Assembly (NCBI RefSeq): GCF_012584515.1
Contig: NZ_CP051461.1
Coordinates: forward strand, 3,033,501-3,097,500
Direction: 5' to 3'
Length of the DNA stretch: 64,000 nt
Source of the DNA: Polaromonas vacuolata
GTDB lineage: Bacteria > Pseudomonadota > Gammaproteobacteria > Burkholderiales > Burkholderiaceae_C
Made by a program: the position numbers and the translations under genes. Below the pieces are notes generated by a model. That model saw only the letters and a program-made list of their open reading frames with translations, searched no databases and was not told the origin of the DNA. Below are positions 9,238-20,680 of this stretch, one piece after another (position 1 is the first letter of the stretch; each line of letters starts with the position of its first letter).

Positions 9238-9402
9238 GGGGCGCTCCTATTTCTAAAATTTTTAAAAACACTAAAACTAAAAAACAAATTCTTGTGCTGC
9301 CTAAACCAGACTTTTCACGGTGGCGGTTTTAGCCCTCCGGGTAGTATTTGAAAGAGTCCGATAGATTGAAAATTGCATAAATTTATCACAACGACCCCCC
9401 CT
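9238..9402 (-). promoter_or_regulatory. ftsA-ftsZ spacer, possible ftsZ-specific promoter region
   Basis: A 165-nt AT-rich gap in a cluster where nearly all genes touch. It holds the ftsZ ribosome site (AGGAG at 9242-9246) and several TTG- and TAT-containing stretches, but no pair that I would call a promoter with confidence. Extra ftsZ promoters upstream of the gene are known in other bacteria; here that is inference. Confidence 0.35.
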
Positions 9403-10632
9403 TTAAAAGTTGCCCACAAACCAGTCTTTAACCCGCCCAAAAGCGTTCTGCACGCTACCGGCTTTTTGCGAGACTTTAAAGCCTCGCATACGCGCTAAGC
9501 GCGCCTCTTCAAGTAAACCCATGACCGTAGCAGCGCGAGCTTGAGCGACCATGTCAGAAAGTGCGCTGGAGTAGCGCGGTATGCCGCGCCGAACCGGTTT
9601 GAGAAAGATGTCTTCACCCAACTCAACCATGCCGTGCATGACCGAGCTGCCGCCAGTAATGACGATGCCTGAGGAGAGTACTTCTTCGTAACCCGACTCG
9701 CGTATGACTTGCTGCACCAATGAGTAAATTTCCTCCACCCGAGGCTCGATCACGCCAGCCAATGCTTGACGGCTAAGCATGCGCGGCGCACGGTCGCCAA
9801 GACCTGGCACTTCGACTTGCGTGTCAGGATCGGCCAACAACTGCTTGGCGAAACCGCTCTCGACTTTGATGTCTTCCGCGTCCTTGGTTGGTGTGCGCAA
9901 GGCCATGGCAATGTCGCTGGTAATCAAATCACCAGCGATCGGAATAACTGCTGTGTGGCGTATTGCGCCACCAGTAAAAATCGCGATGTCAGTCGTGCCT
10001 GCGCCTATGTCGACCAAAGCCACGCCAAGCTCTTGCTCGTCGCGAGTCAGCACTGCCAAGCTAGACGCCAGTGGGTTGAGCATTAACTGGTCAACTTCTA
10101 AACCGCAACGGCGCACGCACTTGATGATGTTTTCGGCGGCGCTTTGTGCGCCGGTGACTATGTGCACTTTGGCCTCTAAACGGATGCCGCTCATGCCTAT
10201 GGGTTCGCGCACATCTTGTCCGTCGATCACAAACTCTTGCGGCTCAACTAACAGCAAGCGTTGGTCGGTAGAGATATTGATGGCTTTAGCGGTTTCAATC
10301 ACGCGGGCCACATCGGCTTGGGTGACTTCTTTGTCCTTGACCGCCACCATGCCGCTGGAATTAATGCCGCGTATGTGGCTGCCGGTGATGCCGGTGTAGA
10401 CGCGGGAGATCTTGCAGTCGGCCATTAACTCGGCTTCTTTCAAAGCCTGCTGAATGCTTTGCACGGTGGCGTCTATATTGACCACTACACCGCGTTTGAG
10501 CCCGTTACTCGCCGCGATACCTAAACCGGCCAGCTTGAGCGCGCCGCTAGGCATGATCTCGGCCACCACGACCATGACCTTGCTCGTGCCTATGTCCAAT
10601 CCAACTACCAGATCTTTGTATTCCTTGGCCAT
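9403..10632 (-). CDS. ftsA: Cell-division protein FtsA
   Basis: Actin-like ATPase that tethers FtsZ to the membrane and recruits the divisome. 409 residues (E. coli 420). Seen: phosphate-1 motif VVGLDIGTSKV at residues 9-19, the 1C-domain region around SHIRGINSSG near 90, phosphate-2 LVDIGAGTTDIAIF near 200, adenosine motif GIVITGGSSVMHG near 325, and a C-terminal amphipathic, basic stretch (FGRVKDWFVGNF) for membrane binding. Starts 3 nt after ftsQ. Confidence 0.97.
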   Translation of the reverse strand: MAKEYKDLVVGLDIGTSKVMVVVAEIMPSGALKLAGLGIAASNGLKRGVVVNIDATVQSIQQALKEAELMADCKISRVYTGITGSHIRGINSSGMVAVKDKEVTQADVARVIETAKAINISTDQRLLLVEPQEFVIDGQDVREPIGMSGIRLEAKVHIVTGAQSAAENIIKCVRRCGLEVDQLMLNPLASSLAVLTRDEQELGVALVDIGAGTTDIAIFTGGAIRHTAVIPIAGDLITSDIAMALRTPTKDAEDIKVESGFAKQLLADPDTQVEVPGLGDRAPRMLSRQALAGVIEPRVEEIYSLVQQVIRESGYEEVLSSGIVITGGSSVMHGMVELGEDIFLKPVRRGIPRYSSALSDMVAQARAATVMGLLEEARLARMRGFKVSQKAGSVQNAFGRVKDWFVGNF

Positions 10633-10635
10633 AAC

Positions 10636-11439
10636 TTACCTTTTAGCTTTCTTGACTGCTTTGTCCCCGGGGTAGCCCGTGGTGACGCCTTTTAACTTCA
10701 GCGCATAGCCATTGCTATAACGTAAATCGGCAGACTCTACATCCTGACCGTATCGGGCAGAGACCTGCGCCAAGGTGCTGGTAAAACGCTGCACCCTAGT
10801 TTGTATTTCATCGATCGGGCCTTGACCCAATTCAAGTAGCGCGCCACTGTCAAGGCGGGCGCGCCAACGGCCTTGGCCGGTGAGTTCAAGCCGCTCAATC
10901 ACAGCATCTATCTTTTCAAACAGCGGCGAGAGCCGTTGCCAGGCTTGCAGTACTTGTTTGGCTTGGTCCACAGGGCCGTCGAGTTGCGGCAGATCCAGCA
11001 ATTCGACATCACCTTGATTGGCATCAAAAACCTCGCCAAAACTATTCACCAGACGCGTCTGACCTTCTGGTCCCCAATACGCGAGGGCTTGATGTTCTTG
11101 CAAAATCACCCGCAAGCGATTGGGAAACTGACGCTTGACTTCGGCCCGACGCACCCAAGGCACGGACTCGAAAACCGCGCGGGTCTTGGTCAAGTCAAGC
11201 GTGAAAAAATTACCGGCTAAATGCGCCGCCACATTGGCCCGCAGTGTCACCGCATTGTTGTGTTCCAAGTCACCCTGCATGCTGATGGCGCTGAGGTTGA
11301 ACAGCGGCTGACGCATAAGCCAAGCGCCGCCCAGCACCAACAACATGGCCGCGAACGCCAACCCAAAGCCATTGGTCATCAGGTGCATAAACCGGATGTC
11401 CAAAGGCAATAGTACGGGTGATGGCGGCCGGCGTGTCAT
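10636..11439 (-). CDS. ftsQ: Cell-division protein FtsQ
   Basis: Bitopic divisome protein that links FtsL/FtsB to early division proteins. 267 residues. Seen: short basic cytoplasmic N-terminus (MTRRPPSP), one transmembrane helix around residues 30-45, a POTRA domain starting [15 protein letters not shown], then the FtsQ beta domain with [16 protein letters not shown]. The start is ATG 11437-11439, which overlaps the ddlB stop as ATGA; a longer frame reaching 11496 lies inside ddlB and lacks support. Confidence 0.93.
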   Translation of the reverse strand: MTRRPPSPVLLPLDIRFMHLMTNGFGLAFAAMLLVLGGAWLMRQPLFNLSAISMQGDLEHNNAVTLRANVAAHLAGNFFTLDLTKTRAVFESVPWVRRAEVKRQFPNRLRVILQEHQALAYWGPEGQTRLVNSFGEVFDANQGDVELLDLPQLDGPVDQAKQVLQAWQRLSPLFEKIDAVIERLELTGQGRWRARLDSGALLELGQGPIDEIQTRVQRFTSTLAQVSARYGQDVESADLRYSNGYALKLKGVTTGYPGDKAVKKAKR

Positions 11440-12407
11440 GCGAGAAGCGCTCCCTTTTGATGATCCAGTCCAGCACTGGCGAGCACCTGCAAGCACAGCG
11501 CTTCATAAGAGATGCCAGCGGCGCGCGCCGACATAGGCACCAAGGAATGACTGGTCATGCCGGGCGAGGTATTGATTTCGAGCAAATAAGGTTTGCGCGT
11601 GCGCTGATCAATCATCACGTCAGCTCTGGCCCAGCCGCGGCAATTGAGGGTTAAAAAAGCTTGCAGTACGATTTTTTGTATCGCTTCTTCTTCGCCGGCC
11701 GGCAGACCGCACGGCACTAAGTATTGGGTGGTGTCGGTGAAGTATTTGTTCTGATAGTCGTAATTGCCGTCTGGCGCGACGATGCGAATAACTGGCAGGG
11801 CGCGGACTACGCCGTTGCTGCTAAGTACTGGGCAGGTGACTTCGTCGCCGCTGATAAATTGCTCGCACAAAATATCGCAGTCCAAGCTAGCGGCCAAATC
11901 CACTGCGGCTTGCATTTCGCTGAGTTGGCTGACTTTGGTCAAACCAATAGATGAGCCTTCGCGTGCCGGTTTAACGATCAGCGGCAGCTCTAAGGTGTTG
12001 GCTGCTTGCGCCACATCAGCAGCGCTGTACTGACCTTTGCGCAACAACACATAACGCGGTGTCGGCAGATTTTCTGCCAGCAGCACACGTTTAGTCATGA
12101 CCTTGTCTATCGACAAACTAGACGACATCACGCCGGAGCCGGTGTAGGGCAGGCCGAGTAATTCCAGCGCACCTTGCACTGTGCCGTCTTCGCCAAAGCG
12201 GCCGTGCAGTGCGATAAAGCAGCGCGCAAAGCCGTCGCGTTTGAGTTCACTCAAATCGCGCTCAGCCGGGTCAAACGCATGTGCATCGACACCGCTGTCG
12301 CGCAAGGCTTTGAGTACGCCATTGCCGGACATCAAAGAGATTTCACGCTCGGCCGAATGTCCACCCATGAGGACTGCGACCTTACCGAAATTTTGTGCGT
12401 TGCTCAT
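11436..12407 (-). CDS. ddlB: D-alanine--D-alanine ligase B
   Basis: ATP-grasp ligase that makes D-Ala-D-Ala for the pentapeptide, cytoplasmic. 323 residues (E. coli DdlB 306). Seen: [19 protein letters not shown] near the N-terminus, the substrate loop [12 protein letters not shown] near 70, GSSIGLTKV, and the metal and product-binding segment [17 protein letters not shown] near 280. Start ATG 12405-12407 overlaps the murC stop as ATGA. Substrate for MurF, encoded in the same operon. Confidence 0.96.
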   Translation of the reverse strand: MSNAQNFGKVAVLMGGHSAEREISLMSGNGVLKALRDSGVDAHAFDPAERDLSELKRDGFARCFIALHGRFGEDGTVQGALELLGLPYTGSGVMSSSLSIDKVMTKRVLLAENLPTPRYVLLRKGQYSAADVAQAANTLELPLIVKPAREGSSIGLTKVSQLSEMQAAVDLAASLDCDILCEQFISGDEVTCPVLSSNGVVRALPVIRIVAPDGNYDYQNKYFTDTTQYLVPCGLPAGEEEAIQKIVLQAFLTLNCRGWARADVMIDQRTRKPYLLEINTSPGMTSHSLVPMSARAAGISYEALCLQVLASAGLDHQKGALLA

Positions 12408-13837
12408 GCGGCAACTCCTGGCGCCAGCGCTGGCTGCGCGGCCAGCAAAGCAATGATGTTGGCCGGCACTTGGCCGATAGAGCCAGCGCCCATACACAGC
12501 ACCACATCGCCATCGAGCGCGTTGTCCAGTACGGCCTGCGGCATGTCCTCTATCGCATCAACAAATATCGGTTCGACCTTGCCGCCCAAGCGCAGCGCAC
12601 GCGCCAGCGCACGGCCATCTGCCGCCACTATCGGGGCTTCGCCAGCGGCATAAACCTCGGACAACAACACCATGTCGGCGTGCAAGCCTATGACCCGTAC
12701 AAAGTCTTCAAAACAGTCGCGCGTGCGGGTGTAGCGGTGTGGCTGAAAAGCCAGCACTATGCGCTGGCCGGGGAAAGCCCCGCGCGCAGCAGACAAGGTG
12801 GCGGCGAGCTCGACCGGGTGATGACCGTAGTCTTCAATCACTGTGAATTGACCGCCGTCCCGCGCCGCGACTTCGCCGTAGCTTTGAAAACGTCGACCCA
12901 CACCTTTGAACTCAGCCAAGGCTTTTTGCACGGCGGCATCGGGCACATTAAGCTCGGCCGCCACCGCAATCGCCGACAAAGCATTGAGCACGTTGTGCTC
13001 GCCAGCCAAATTGAGCACGACATCCATATCCGGCAGCGTCACGCCATTGCGCCGCAACGCTGTGAAATGCATTTGCGCGCCGTGTGGCCGCACATTGATG
13101 GCGCGTACTTGAGCGTCTTGATTAAAGCCGTAACTGGTGATGGGGCAAGTTACTTGCGGCACGATTTCACAAACCGCGGCGTCATCGGTGCACAAAATCG
13201 CCGTGCCGTAGAACGGCATGCGGTGCAAAAAGTCGACAAAAGCTTTCTTAAGATTGCCAAAGTCATGGCCATAAGTTTCCATATGGTCAGCATCAATATT
13301 CGTGACGACTGCCATGACGGGCAGCAAATTAAGAAAAGACGCATCCGACTCATCGGCCTCAACCACAATGTGCACGCCTGCGCCAAGCTTGGCATTGGCG
13401 CCTGCACTATTGAGCTTGCCGCCAATCACAAAGGTTGGGTCCAGCCCAGCCTCAGCAAGTATGCAGGCGACCAAACTGGTGGTGGTGGTTTTGCCGTGGG
13501 TGCCGGCAATAGCAATGCCTTGCTTAAGGCGCATTAGCTCGGCCAACATCATGGCGCGTGGCACCACAGGTATGCGCTTTTCACGCGCCACCAACACCTC
13601 GGGATTATCAGCCTGCACAGCGGTTGAGGTCACGACTGCATCGGCAGTGCACAAATTCTCGCGCGCATGGCCGACGTAAGTTTTGATGCCTAAGCTAGCA
13701 AGCCGGCGCAGCGTTGGACTGTCCGCTAAGTCAGAACCGGAAATCACATAACCTAAGTTGTGCAATATCTCAGCGATACCAGACATACCTGCGCCGCCTA
13801 TGCCTATAAAGTGAATGTTTTTAACCGCGTGTTTCAT
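12404..13837 (-). CDS. murC: UDP-N-acetylmuramate--L-alanine ligase
   Basis: Adds L-Ala to UDP-MurNAc, first Mur ligase step. 477 residues (E. coli 491). Seen: N-terminal Rossmann-like start [21 protein letters not shown]-loop [12 protein letters not shown] near 115, [11 protein letters not shown] near 160, [11 protein letters not shown] near 185 and the C-terminal domain with [12 protein letters not shown] near 335. Start overlaps the murG stop as ATGA. A 380-codon open frame on the opposite strand here is a shadow of this gene. Confidence 0.97.
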   Translation of the reverse strand: MKHAVKNIHFIGIGGAGMSGIAEILHNLGYVISGSDLADSPTLRRLASLGIKTYVGHARENLCTADAVVTSTAVQADNPEVLVAREKRIPVVPRAMMLAELMRLKQGIAIAGTHGKTTTTSLVACILAEAGLDPTFVIGGKLNSAGANAKLGAGVHIVVEADESDASFLNLLPVMAVVTNIDADHMETYGHDFGNLKKAFVDFLHRMPFYGTAILCTDDAAVCEIVPQVTCPITSYGFNQDAQVRAINVRPHGAQMHFTALRRNGVTLPDMDVVLNLAGEHNVLNALSAIAVAAELNVPDAAVQKALAEFKGVGRRFQSYGEVAARDGGQFTVIEDYGHHPVELAATLSAARGAFPGQRIVLAFQPHRYTRTRDCFEDFVRVIGLHADMVLLSEVYAAGEAPIVAADGRALARALRLGGKVEPIFVDAIEDMPQAVLDNALDGDVVLCMGAGSIGQVPANIIALLAAQPALAPGVAA

Positions 13838-14928
13838 GTTGTCAATTCCTCGCAGGCATTGACCACAGATTGGGTTGCCTCTGTCTTTTGAAGTGTCTTA
13901 GCCTGTACGGCATGGGCCAGCAGCACGCGACGGTCCATGCCTTGCAGCATGGCGGCGAGCTTTGCCGGACTGAAATCTTTTTGCGGCTCCAACCAGCCCG
14001 CGCCCTGTTCAACCAAAAAGCGTGCATTACTGCTTTGATGGTCGTCAACCGCGGCGGGAAAAGGCACGAAAACTGCCGCTACGCCAATCGCGGCGAGTTC
14101 TGTCACGGTGCTGGCACCGGAGCGGCAAATCACCAAATCGGCTTGGGCAAAAGCGCTGGCCGTGTCTTCGATAAAGGGCGTGAGTTCGGCCGTTACACCG
14201 GCGGCGAGGTAGTTGGCGCGCAACTCTTTAATCTGTGCTGCGCCGCTTTGATGTGTGACCACGGGGCGCTGATCTAGTGGCAGCAAGGCCAGCGCCTGCG
14301 GCACCAAGCTATTGAGCGCTCTGGCGCCAAGACTGCCACCAACCACGAGTAAGCGCAGCGGACCGCTGCGGCCCGCAAAACGCACTGCTGGCGCAGGTTG
14401 TGCGATAAAGGCCGGACGCAATGGGTTGCCGACCCACTCGGCTTTATCAAACACATTCGGAAAAGCGGTAAAGACTCGGTCAGCCAGTTTTGCCAACACC
14501 TTGTTAACCATGCCAGCGACTGAATTTTGCTCATGCAACACCAATGGTTTACCGAGCAGAACACCCATCATGCCGGCCGGAAAACTGATGTAGCCGCCCA
14601 AGCCCACGATGACGTCGGGTTTGACTCGGCGCAGCACTACTATGCTTTGCCAAAAGGCTTTGAGTAAACGCAGCGGCAGCAAGGCCAGCGTCATCACGCC
14701 TTTGCCGCGCACGCCCGAAAATTCAATGCTCTCGAAAGCAAAGCCGCGCGGAGGCACTAGCTGACTCTCCATGCTGGGGTGGCTGGGCTGACCCAAGCTG
14801 CCCAGCCAATGCACTTGCCAGCCGCGCTGACGCAGGGCTTCAGCGACAGCCAGTCCGGGGAAAATATGACCGCCTGTGCCGCCCGCCATGATGAGAGCGA
14901 TTTTTGGTTTTTTCAGCAACTCGCTCAT
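13834..14928 (-). CDS. murG: MurG, lipid II-forming GlcNAc transferase
   Basis: Peripheral GT28 glycosyltransferase that adds GlcNAc to lipid I. 364 residues (E. coli 355). Seen: glycine-rich loop [16 protein letters not shown] near residue 14-29, second loop [13 protein letters not shown] near 108, third loop [12 protein letters not shown] near 195, and the UDP-binding segment [15 protein letters not shown] near 275. Start overlaps the ftsW stop as ATGA. Confidence 0.97.
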   Translation of the reverse strand: MSELLKKPKIALIMAGGTGGHIFPGLAVAEALRQRGWQVHWLGSLGQPSHPSMESQLVPPRGFAFESIEFSGVRGKGVMTLALLPLRLLKAFWQSIVVLRRVKPDVIVGLGGYISFPAGMMGVLLGKPLVLHEQNSVAGMVNKVLAKLADRVFTAFPNVFDKAEWVGNPLRPAFIAQPAPAVRFAGRSGPLRLLVVGGSLGARALNSLVPQALALLPLDQRPVVTHQSGAAQIKELRANYLAAGVTAELTPFIEDTASAFAQADLVICRSGASTVTELAAIGVAAVFVPFPAAVDDHQSSNARFLVEQGAGWLEPQKDFSPAKLAAMLQGMDRRVLLAHAVQAKTLQKTEATQSVVNACEELTT

Positions 14929-16178
14929 GACCGACCTCCACGCATCATCAAACGGTTTTCATAATCAATGCGCAACACCACAGCCAGCGAAACAATATTC
15001 ATCAAAATAGCTGAGCCGCCATAACTCATGAGCGGCAAGGTCAGCCCCTTGGTCGGCAGCGCGCCAAGATTAACGCCAATATTGATAAAGGTCTGAAAAC
15101 CTATCCAAACACCCACGCCTTGTGCCACCAGGCCGGCAAACAATCGGTCTAGCGCAATCGATTGACGGCCTATGTGCATGATGCGGCGTATCAGCCACAT
15201 GAAAAGACCAATCACGGCCAGCACACCGACAAAGCCCAGCTCTTCGCCAATCACGGCCATCAAAAAGTCGGTATGGGCCTCAGGCAACCAGTGCAGTTTT
15301 TCAATACTGCCGCCCAAGCCAACGCCAAAAATCTCACCCCGACCAAACGCAATCAATGAGTGCGAGAGCTGGTAGCCCTTGCCGAGTGAGTATTTATCGC
15401 CCCAAGGATCGAGATAAGCAAAGATGCGCTCGCGCCGCCAATCACTGAGCATGACCATCAAACCAAAAGCGATCACGACGACGGCCGCAATCAAAAAGAA
15501 CATGCGCGCATTCACGCCGCCAAGAAACAATATGCCCATGGCGATGACAGAAATCACCATGAAAGCACCCATATCAGGCTCGGCCAGTAACAGCAGTCCA
15601 ACTACAGCAACTGCAATCGCCATCGGCATGACGGCGCGGAAAAAGCGCTCCTTGACATCCATCTTGCGCACCATGTAGTCGGCGGCGTAAATCAGCACTG
15701 CAAACTTAGCCAACTCTGAGGGCTGAAAATTCATAAAGCCCAGAGAGATCCAGCGCCGCGCACCATTCACGCCCTTGCCGATAAAAGGCAGTAATACCAA
15801 GCCCAGTAAGACCAGTGAAAACACGAACAGCCAAGGCGCGTATTTCTCCCACACAGCGATGGGAAGCTGGAACACCACCAGGCCGGCAATCAGGGCCACC
15901 GTGAGCGAGAGCACATGGCGCATCACAAAATGGGTGTGGGCGTAGTTAGCAAACTTAGGGTTGTCCGGCATGGCCACGGTTGCCGAATACACCATTACTA
16001 AACCGAGTAATAGCAAGGCCGTACAGACCCAGACCAGTGTTTGATCAAAAGCGGCAATCCGCACTGGCGCAGCCGGTGTGCGCGACAGCGTTTGCTGGCC
16101 AAGACGTACCGGCAATACCATTGATGCGGCTTTGCCCAGCCCAGTAAACCAGTTTGAGAGTTGTGTAGCCAAACTCAT
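14925..16178 (-). CDS. ftsW: FtsW, septal SEDS glycosyltransferase
   Basis: Polytopic peptidoglycan polymerase that works with FtsI at the septum. 417 residues with about ten membrane helices. Seen: [11 protein letters not shown] near residue 60, [18 protein letters not shown] near 133-150, [11 protein letters not shown] near 197, and the C-terminal [12 protein letters not shown] near 383. RodA at the left edge is its elongation counterpart. Start overlaps the murD stop as ATGA. Confidence 0.96.
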   Translation of the reverse strand: MSLATQLSNWFTGLGKAASMVLPVRLGQQTLSRTPAAPVRIAAFDQTLVWVCTALLLLGLVMVYSATVAMPDNPKFANYAHTHFVMRHVLSLTVALIAGLVVFQLPIAVWEKYAPWLFVFSLVLLGLVLLPFIGKGVNGARRWISLGFMNFQPSELAKFAVLIYAADYMVRKMDVKERFFRAVMPMAIAVAVVGLLLLAEPDMGAFMVISVIAMGILFLGGVNARMFFLIAAVVVIAFGLMVMLSDWRRERIFAYLDPWGDKYSLGKGYQLSHSLIAFGRGEIFGVGLGGSIEKLHWLPEAHTDFLMAVIGEELGFVGVLAVIGLFMWLIRRIMHIGRQSIALDRLFAGLVAQGVGVWIGFQTFINIGVNLGALPTKGLTLPLMSYGGSAILMNIVSLAVVLRIDYENRLMMRGGRS

Positions 16179-18079
16179 AGCAGCACGCCCAAGTCAGCAG
16201 CCATGGACTGCACTGCATCGCAAAACACATGGGCGCGGTGCTCGTAGTTGTCAAACATGTCAAAGCTGGCGCAAGCCGGAGACAGCAACACGGCGTCGCC
16301 GCTTTGGGCTTGCTCGGCGGCTATTTGCACCGCTGCTTGCATGTTTTCAGCGTCCAACAAGCGCACTTGTGTGCCGCCTAGTGCAGAGCGAATCAGGCCG
16401 GCATCACGGCCAATTAACACCACGGCGCGGGCATAACGTGTGATCGGCTCTAACAATGGCGAGAAGTCTTGACCCTTGCCTTCGCCGCCCAAGATCAAAA
16501 CCAATTGACGGGTCGCGCCCAGCCCGGCCAAAGCCGCAACCGTAGCGCCTACGTTGGTGCCCTTGCTGTCGTCAAAATATTCGACATCAGCCAGCACAGC
16601 GACTGACTGCATGCGATGCGGCTCGCCGCGGTAATCGCGCAAACCGTGCAGCATAGCGGCCAAGCCGCAACCGGCAGCACCGGCCAGACCTAGTGCGGCT
16701 AGTGCATTGGTGGCGTTATGACGGCCTTGAATGCGCAGTGCGTCCAGCGGCATTAAGCGCTGCACGTAAAGCACTACTTCATCGGCAATCTTGCGCCGCT
16801 TAATCGTCTCGTCGGCTTCTGCTGCGCGCACCAGCCACGCCATACCGCCTACCGTTTCAATGCCGTAGTCACCGGGGCGCTGCGGCACGTCGCTGCCGAA
16901 GGTGAAATAACTGCGCAACTGCTTGCCTTTGACGAGTGCCGGTAAAGCGCGCATGACACGCTCGTCGTTGCGGTTAAGCAGCATCAGGCTGTTGGGTCCG
17001 TAGACATTGGCTTTGGCGGCGCAGTAAGCCTGCATGCTGCCATGCCAGTCGAGGTGATCTTGGCTGATATTGAGAACGGCAGCTGTTGTGGGCTCGAAAT
17101 TACGCACGCCATCGAGCTGAAAACTAGAAAGTTCTAGCACCCAGACATCTGGCAAGAACTGACTGACCAGCGGCTCAGCCTCGGGGACTTGCAAAACCAC
17201 CGGTGTTATTTCATCGTCGGTAGTTTCATCCAGTGCTTGGTCAGCACAATCGTCGGCTAACTCATCGACTACCGCGTCAATTTTTTCGTCATCAATTTCG
17301 TCGCTTGATTCTTCGCTGGCTGAATCTTTTTCAGGAGCAGCCTGTGTTTCTGTCGCTTGAGCCTCTTTCACAACAGAACTTGCTTGGCTGTCAGCAGCTG
17401 CTACGTCGGTAACTATTTCCACTTGGACACTTGCACTGGAGACAACACCGCTCTGCGCTGCGTGCGAGCCTAGTGATGCCGCTTGTGCTTGTGCATCTTG
17501 TTGCTGCTCGTCGATTAAAGCCCGCTCAATTTCTTGCTCGGCGGCCTGCTCAGCCAATCGCAACGCTTGTACGGCTAATTTTTGCGTCAATGTGTCGAGC
17601 AACGAAGGACCAATATTGCCGGCCACGGCTACGCTTTTTCCAGCTCGGGCGACTAACTGACCGGTCAGCGATGTGACAGTGGTTTTACCGTTGGTACCCG
17701 TAATCGCAATGACTTTTGGCGCATAGCCTTGGGTCTGTTTGAGGTCGGCCAGCGCTTGTGCAAACAGACTCAACTCATTGCCGCAAGCCGTGCCGCGCGC
17801 TTGTGCGGCGTCTATCACGCCAGCTATCGCAGTCGGGGATAGGCCGGGGCTTTTAAGCACCAAATCAAACACCGCTGAGCCGAATAAATTCGCATCAAAC
17901 GCGCCCGCTACAAACTGAACGGCGGGCAACTCGGCCTTGAGTGCTGCCAGTTGCGGTGGCTGCGCCCGCGTATCGGCAACTGTGACCTGCGCGCCGCAGC
18001 GCACACACCAGCGTGCCAGCGCGAGGCCGGAAATACCCAGCCCCAGCACCAAGATGTTTTGACCAGCCAGATGTTTCAT
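16175..18079 (-). CDS. murD: UDP-MurNAc-L-Ala--D-glutamate ligase with a large acidic insertion
   Basis: Adds D-Glu to UDP-MurNAc-L-Ala, cytoplasmic. 634 residues, nearly 200 more than E. coli MurD (438). Seen: N-terminal [17 protein letters not shown]-loop [13 protein letters not shown] near 126-138, [11 protein letters not shown] at 154-164, [11 protein letters not shown] near 314-324, [12 protein letters not shown], and C-terminal [11 protein letters not shown] and [17 protein letters not shown]. Between [11 protein letters not shown] and VLELSSFQL, where the family usually has about 10-15 residues, there are about 145 residues rich in Ala, Gln, Ser, Asp and Glu (17156-17587). All catalytic motifs on both sides are intact and in frame, so the enzyme is probably active. 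Start ATG 18077-18079 overlaps the mraY stop. Confidence 0.95.
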   Translation of the reverse strand: MKHLAGQNILVLGLGISGLALARWCVRCGAQVTVADTRAQPPQLAALKAELPAVQFVAGAFDANLFGSAVFDLVLKSPGLSPTAIAGVIDAAQARGTACGNELSLFAQALADLKQTQGYAPKVIAITGTNGKTTVTSLTGQLVARAGKSVAVAGNIGPSLLDTLTQKLAVQALRLAEQAAEQEIERALIDEQQQDAQAQAASLGSHAAQSGVVSSASVQVEIVTDVAAADSQASSVVKEAQATETQAAPEKDSASEESSDEIDDEKIDAVVDELADDCADQALDETTDDEITPVVLQVPEAEPLVSQFLPDVWVLELSSFQLDGVRNFEPTTAAVLNISQDHLDWHGSMQAYCAAKANVYGPNSLMLLNRNDERVMRALPALVKGKQLRSYFTFGSDVPQRPGDYGIETVGGMAWLVRAAEADETIKRRKIADEVVLYVQRLMPLDALRIQGRHNATNALAALGLAGAAGCGLAAMLHGLRDYRGEPHRMQSVAVLADVEYFDDSKGTNVGATVAALAGLGATRQLVLILGGEGKGQDFSPLLEPITRYARAVVLIGRDAGLIRSALGGTQVRLLDAENMQAAVQIAAEQAQSGDAVLLSPACASFDMFDNYEHRAHVFCDAVQSMAADLGVLL

Positions 18080-19254
18080 CGCAGCTTTAGGGTGGACAGA
18101 CCGACTAAGCACAGCAGCATGGTGATGATCCAAAAACGCACCACGACTTGGGTCTCTTTCCAGCCACTTTTCTCAAAGTGGTGATGCAGCGGTGCCATCT
18201 TCAAAATGCGTCTACCTTGGCCATACCGCGCACGGGTGTACTTGAAGTAAAGCACTTGCAGCATGACCGAGAGCGCTTCTGCGACAAAGATGCCGCCCAT
18301 GATGGCCAGCACAACTTCTTGGCGCACGATGACAGCAATCGTGCCCAGCGCAGCGCCTAGCGCCAGCGCACCCACATCGCCCATAAAGAGTTGCGCAGGA
18401 TGGGTGTTAAACCACAGAAACGCCAAACCAGAACCGGCTAGCGCGGCGCAGAAAATTAGCAGCTCACCAGAGCCTTGTATGTGCGGGAAAAACAGGTATT
18501 TAGAGTAAACCGCACTGCCAGTCACATAGGCAAAAACGCCTAAAGCAGAACCCACCATCACCACCGGCATGATGGCTAAACCATCCAGACCGTCAGTCAA
18601 ATTCACCGCGTTACTCGAACCCACTATGACTAAGTAAGTCATGACAACAAAGCCCAAAATGCCCAGCGGATAACTGACTTCTTTCATAAACGGCAGCATC
18701 AAGCCAGCCTTGGTCGGCAAACTCATGTCAAAGCCAGAACTGACCCAGCTGATGAACAAATCAAAAGCGCGTGAATTAGAACTCTCGGAAATACTAAAAA
18801 CCAAGCACAGCGCAGCGACCAAACCGACCGCTGATTGCCATAGATACTTTTCCCGCGAAGGCATGCCTTCGGGATCTTTGTGAACCACTTTGCGCCAGTC
18901 ATCAGCCCAGCCGATAGCGCCAAAGCCCAAGGTCACCAGCAACACAATCCAGACAAAGCGATTAGACAAGTCGGCCCAAAGCAGTGTGGAAATAGCAATT
19001 GACAGCAAAATCAACACCCCGCCCATAGTCGGCGTGCCGCTTTTACTCAGGTGAGTTTGCATGGCGTAGTCGCGGATAGGTTGGCCAATTTTGAGCGCGA
19101 TCAGCCGGCGTATCACGAAGGGGCCAGCGCTCAAGCCAATTAGCAAGCCGGTTAAGGCCGCCATCACGGCTCTGAAAGTCAGGTATTGAAAGACGCGCAG
19201 AAAACTAAATTCTGGGGACGTGGTTTGAAGCCATTGGGCCAGGCTAAGCAGCAT
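18076..19254 (-). CDS. mraY: Phospho-MurNAc-pentapeptide transferase (lipid I synthase)
   Basis: Polytopic enzyme that moves phospho-MurNAc-pentapeptide to undecaprenyl phosphate. 392 residues with about ten helices, slightly longer than E. coli (360). Seen: [10 protein letters not shown] near residue 70, the Asp-rich WADDWRKV near 115, [15 protein letters not shown] near 215-229, [11 protein letters not shown] near 293 and [12 protein letters not shown] near 352. Overlaps the murF stop by 11 nt. The residues around [15 protein letters not shown] form an extra periplasmic or cytoplasmic loop absent from E. coli MraY. Confidence 0.97.
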   Translation of the reverse strand: MLLSLAQWLQTTSPEFSFLRVFQYLTFRAVMAALTGLLIGLSAGPFVIRRLIALKIGQPIRDYAMQTHLSKSGTPTMGGVLILLSIAISTLLWADLSNRFVWIVLLVTLGFGAIGWADDWRKVVHKDPEGMPSREKYLWQSAVGLVAALCLVFSISESSNSRAFDLFISWVSSGFDMSLPTKAGLMLPFMKEVSYPLGILGFVVMTYLVIVGSSNAVNLTDGLDGLAIMPVVMVGSALGVFAYVTGSAVYSKYLFFPHIQGSGELLIFCAALAGSGLAFLWFNTHPAQLFMGDVGALALGAALGTIAVIVRQEVVLAIMGGIFVAEALSVMLQVLYFKYTRARYGQGRRILKMAPLHHHFEKSGWKETQVVVRFWIITMLLCLVGLSTLKLR

Positions 19255-20680
19255 GGGGCGTTTCCTTTGCGAGTAATGCGTTGTCTTGTAATTTGTTGTC
19301 TTGGGCTGCCTGAACAGCCTGCACTACTTGCTCCATCTTCATGGAGCGCGAGCCCTTCACCAGCAAGCTGCGCACAGACGGCAGCTCAGCCAACACGGCG
19401 CTGATAAGCATGCCCATGTCAGTAAAATGCCGACCTTGGCCAAAGCGTTGGCTGGTCAATGCCGACTGCTGGCCTAAGCAAAATAATTGTTCAATGCCGC
19501 TAGCGTGCGCATGGGCACCGGCTTCGGCATGAAACTCTGGGCCTTGATCACCTACCTCGGCCATATCACCCACCACCAACAGGCGTGGACCGGGTAGTTC
19601 AGCCAGTACCTCTATGGCAGCGTGCATTGAATCAGGATTGGCGTTATAGCTGTCGTCGACCAAGCTTAGGACTTGATCGCCAATCTTTAATGCAATAGAG
19701 CGCGAACGACCCTTGACGGGCTCGAAATCCTGCAAGCCCTTGGCAATCAGCGCTAGCGGCACACCAGCGGCCAGCGCACACGCAGCAGCGGCCAGTGCAT
19801 TTTTAACATTGTGGCGGCCAGCCACAAACAGCTCAAAATCAAGCGAGCCGATCGGCGTCTTGGCGGCGACTTGCCAGCTATTGCCCTGCCATTGGGCGCT
19901 TGCGCTGACATCCGCCGCAATATTCTCGTTCAGCGAAAAAGTGCTTATCTGCCGATTGCCCGCTAGCTCGCGCCACAGCGGCGTGTAGTCATCATCGGCG
20001 GGGAAAACCGCTACACCGCTTGGCGGCAAAGCACTTATGACAGCACCGTTTTCCTGCGCCACTGCGGCTACCGTCTGCATGAATTCCAGATGCTCGCGCT
20101 GAGCGTTATTGACCAGCGCAATAGTTGGTTTGGCGATAGCCGCCAATGCAGCGATTTCGCCGGGATGGTTCATGCCCAGTTCGACCACGCCGATCTGATG
20201 ATTGGCGGCTAAGCGTAGCAGCGTCATGGGTACGCCAATGTCGTTGTTTAAATTGCCTTGCGTGGCAAATGCGCAATCGGCTTTCCAGGCACTCAAAATT
20301 GAAGCAATCATTTGCGTGACAGTGGTTTTACCGTTGCTACCGGTCACGGCAATTAGCGGCAAGTCAAACTGTGCGCGCCAGCCAGCGGCTAAGCAGCCCA
20401 AGGCCAGGCGGGTATCGGCCACTTGCAGACCACTCAGGCCAGCAGCCAGCAAACCAGAGTGAGCCAGCGCAGCGGATGCGCCTTGCGCTTTGGCTTGGCC
20501 GAGAAAACTATTCGCATCGAAATGCTCGCCCTTGAGTGCGACAAACAAGTCGCCAGCACGTAGCGTACGGCTGTCGGTGTGGACACGGCTAATGCTGAGC
20601 GCAGTGTCCCCAATCAACTGCACCGGCAAGTTGGGCGCTTCAATCCAAGACTTTGCTTGAGCTAGGGTCATCATGCTCAT
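19244..20680 (-). CDS. murF: UDP-MurNAc-tripeptide--D-Ala-D-Ala ligase
   Basis: Adds D-Ala-D-Ala to finish the UDP-MurNAc-pentapeptide. 478 residues (E. coli 452). Seen: [23 protein letters not shown] near the N-terminus, P-loop [13 protein letters not shown] near 114-126, [10 protein letters not shown] near 170, and [14 protein letters not shown] near 340. Start ATG 20678-20680 overlaps the murE stop as ATGA. Confidence 0.96.
   Translation of the reverse strand: MSMMTLAQAKSWIEAPNLPVQLIGDTALSISRVHTDSRTLRAGDLFVALKGEHFDANSFLGQAKAQGASAALAHSGLLAAGLSGLQVADTRLALGCLAAGWRAQFDLPLIAVTGSNGKTTVTQMIASILSAWKADCAFATQGNLNNDIGVPMTLLRLAANHQIGVVELGMNHPGEIAALAAIAKPTIALVNNAQREHLEFMQTVAAVAQENGAVISALPPSGVAVFPADDDYTPLWRELAGNRQISTFSLNENIAADVSASAQWQGNSWQVAAKTPIGSLDFELFVAGRHNVKNALAAAACALAAGVPLALIAKGLQDFEPVKGRSRSIALKIGDQVLSLVDDSYNANPDSMHAAIEVLAELPGPRLLVVGDMAEVGDQGPEFHAEAGAHAHASGIEQLFCLGQQSALTSQRFGQGRHFTDMGMLISAVLAELPSVRSLLVKGSRSMKMEQVVQAVQAAQDNKLQDNALLAKETPHAA

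Noticed and set aside
9395..9401. Run of seven C before ftsA's end as a phase-variable tract
   Set aside because: It is short, lies outside the coding region and away from a promoter core.
9779..10399. 206-codon open frame opposite ftsA
   Set aside because: Antisense shadow with Ser/Met/Ala-rich composition and no motif.
11440..11496. Longer FtsQ start inside ddlB
   Set aside because: The ATGA overlap at 11436-11439 gives the usual FtsQ N-terminus; the added residues are just the other frame of ddlB.
12395..13537. 380-codon open frame on the plus strand
   Set aside because: It lies wholly antisense to murC, has no family features and arises from the codon bias of the real gene.
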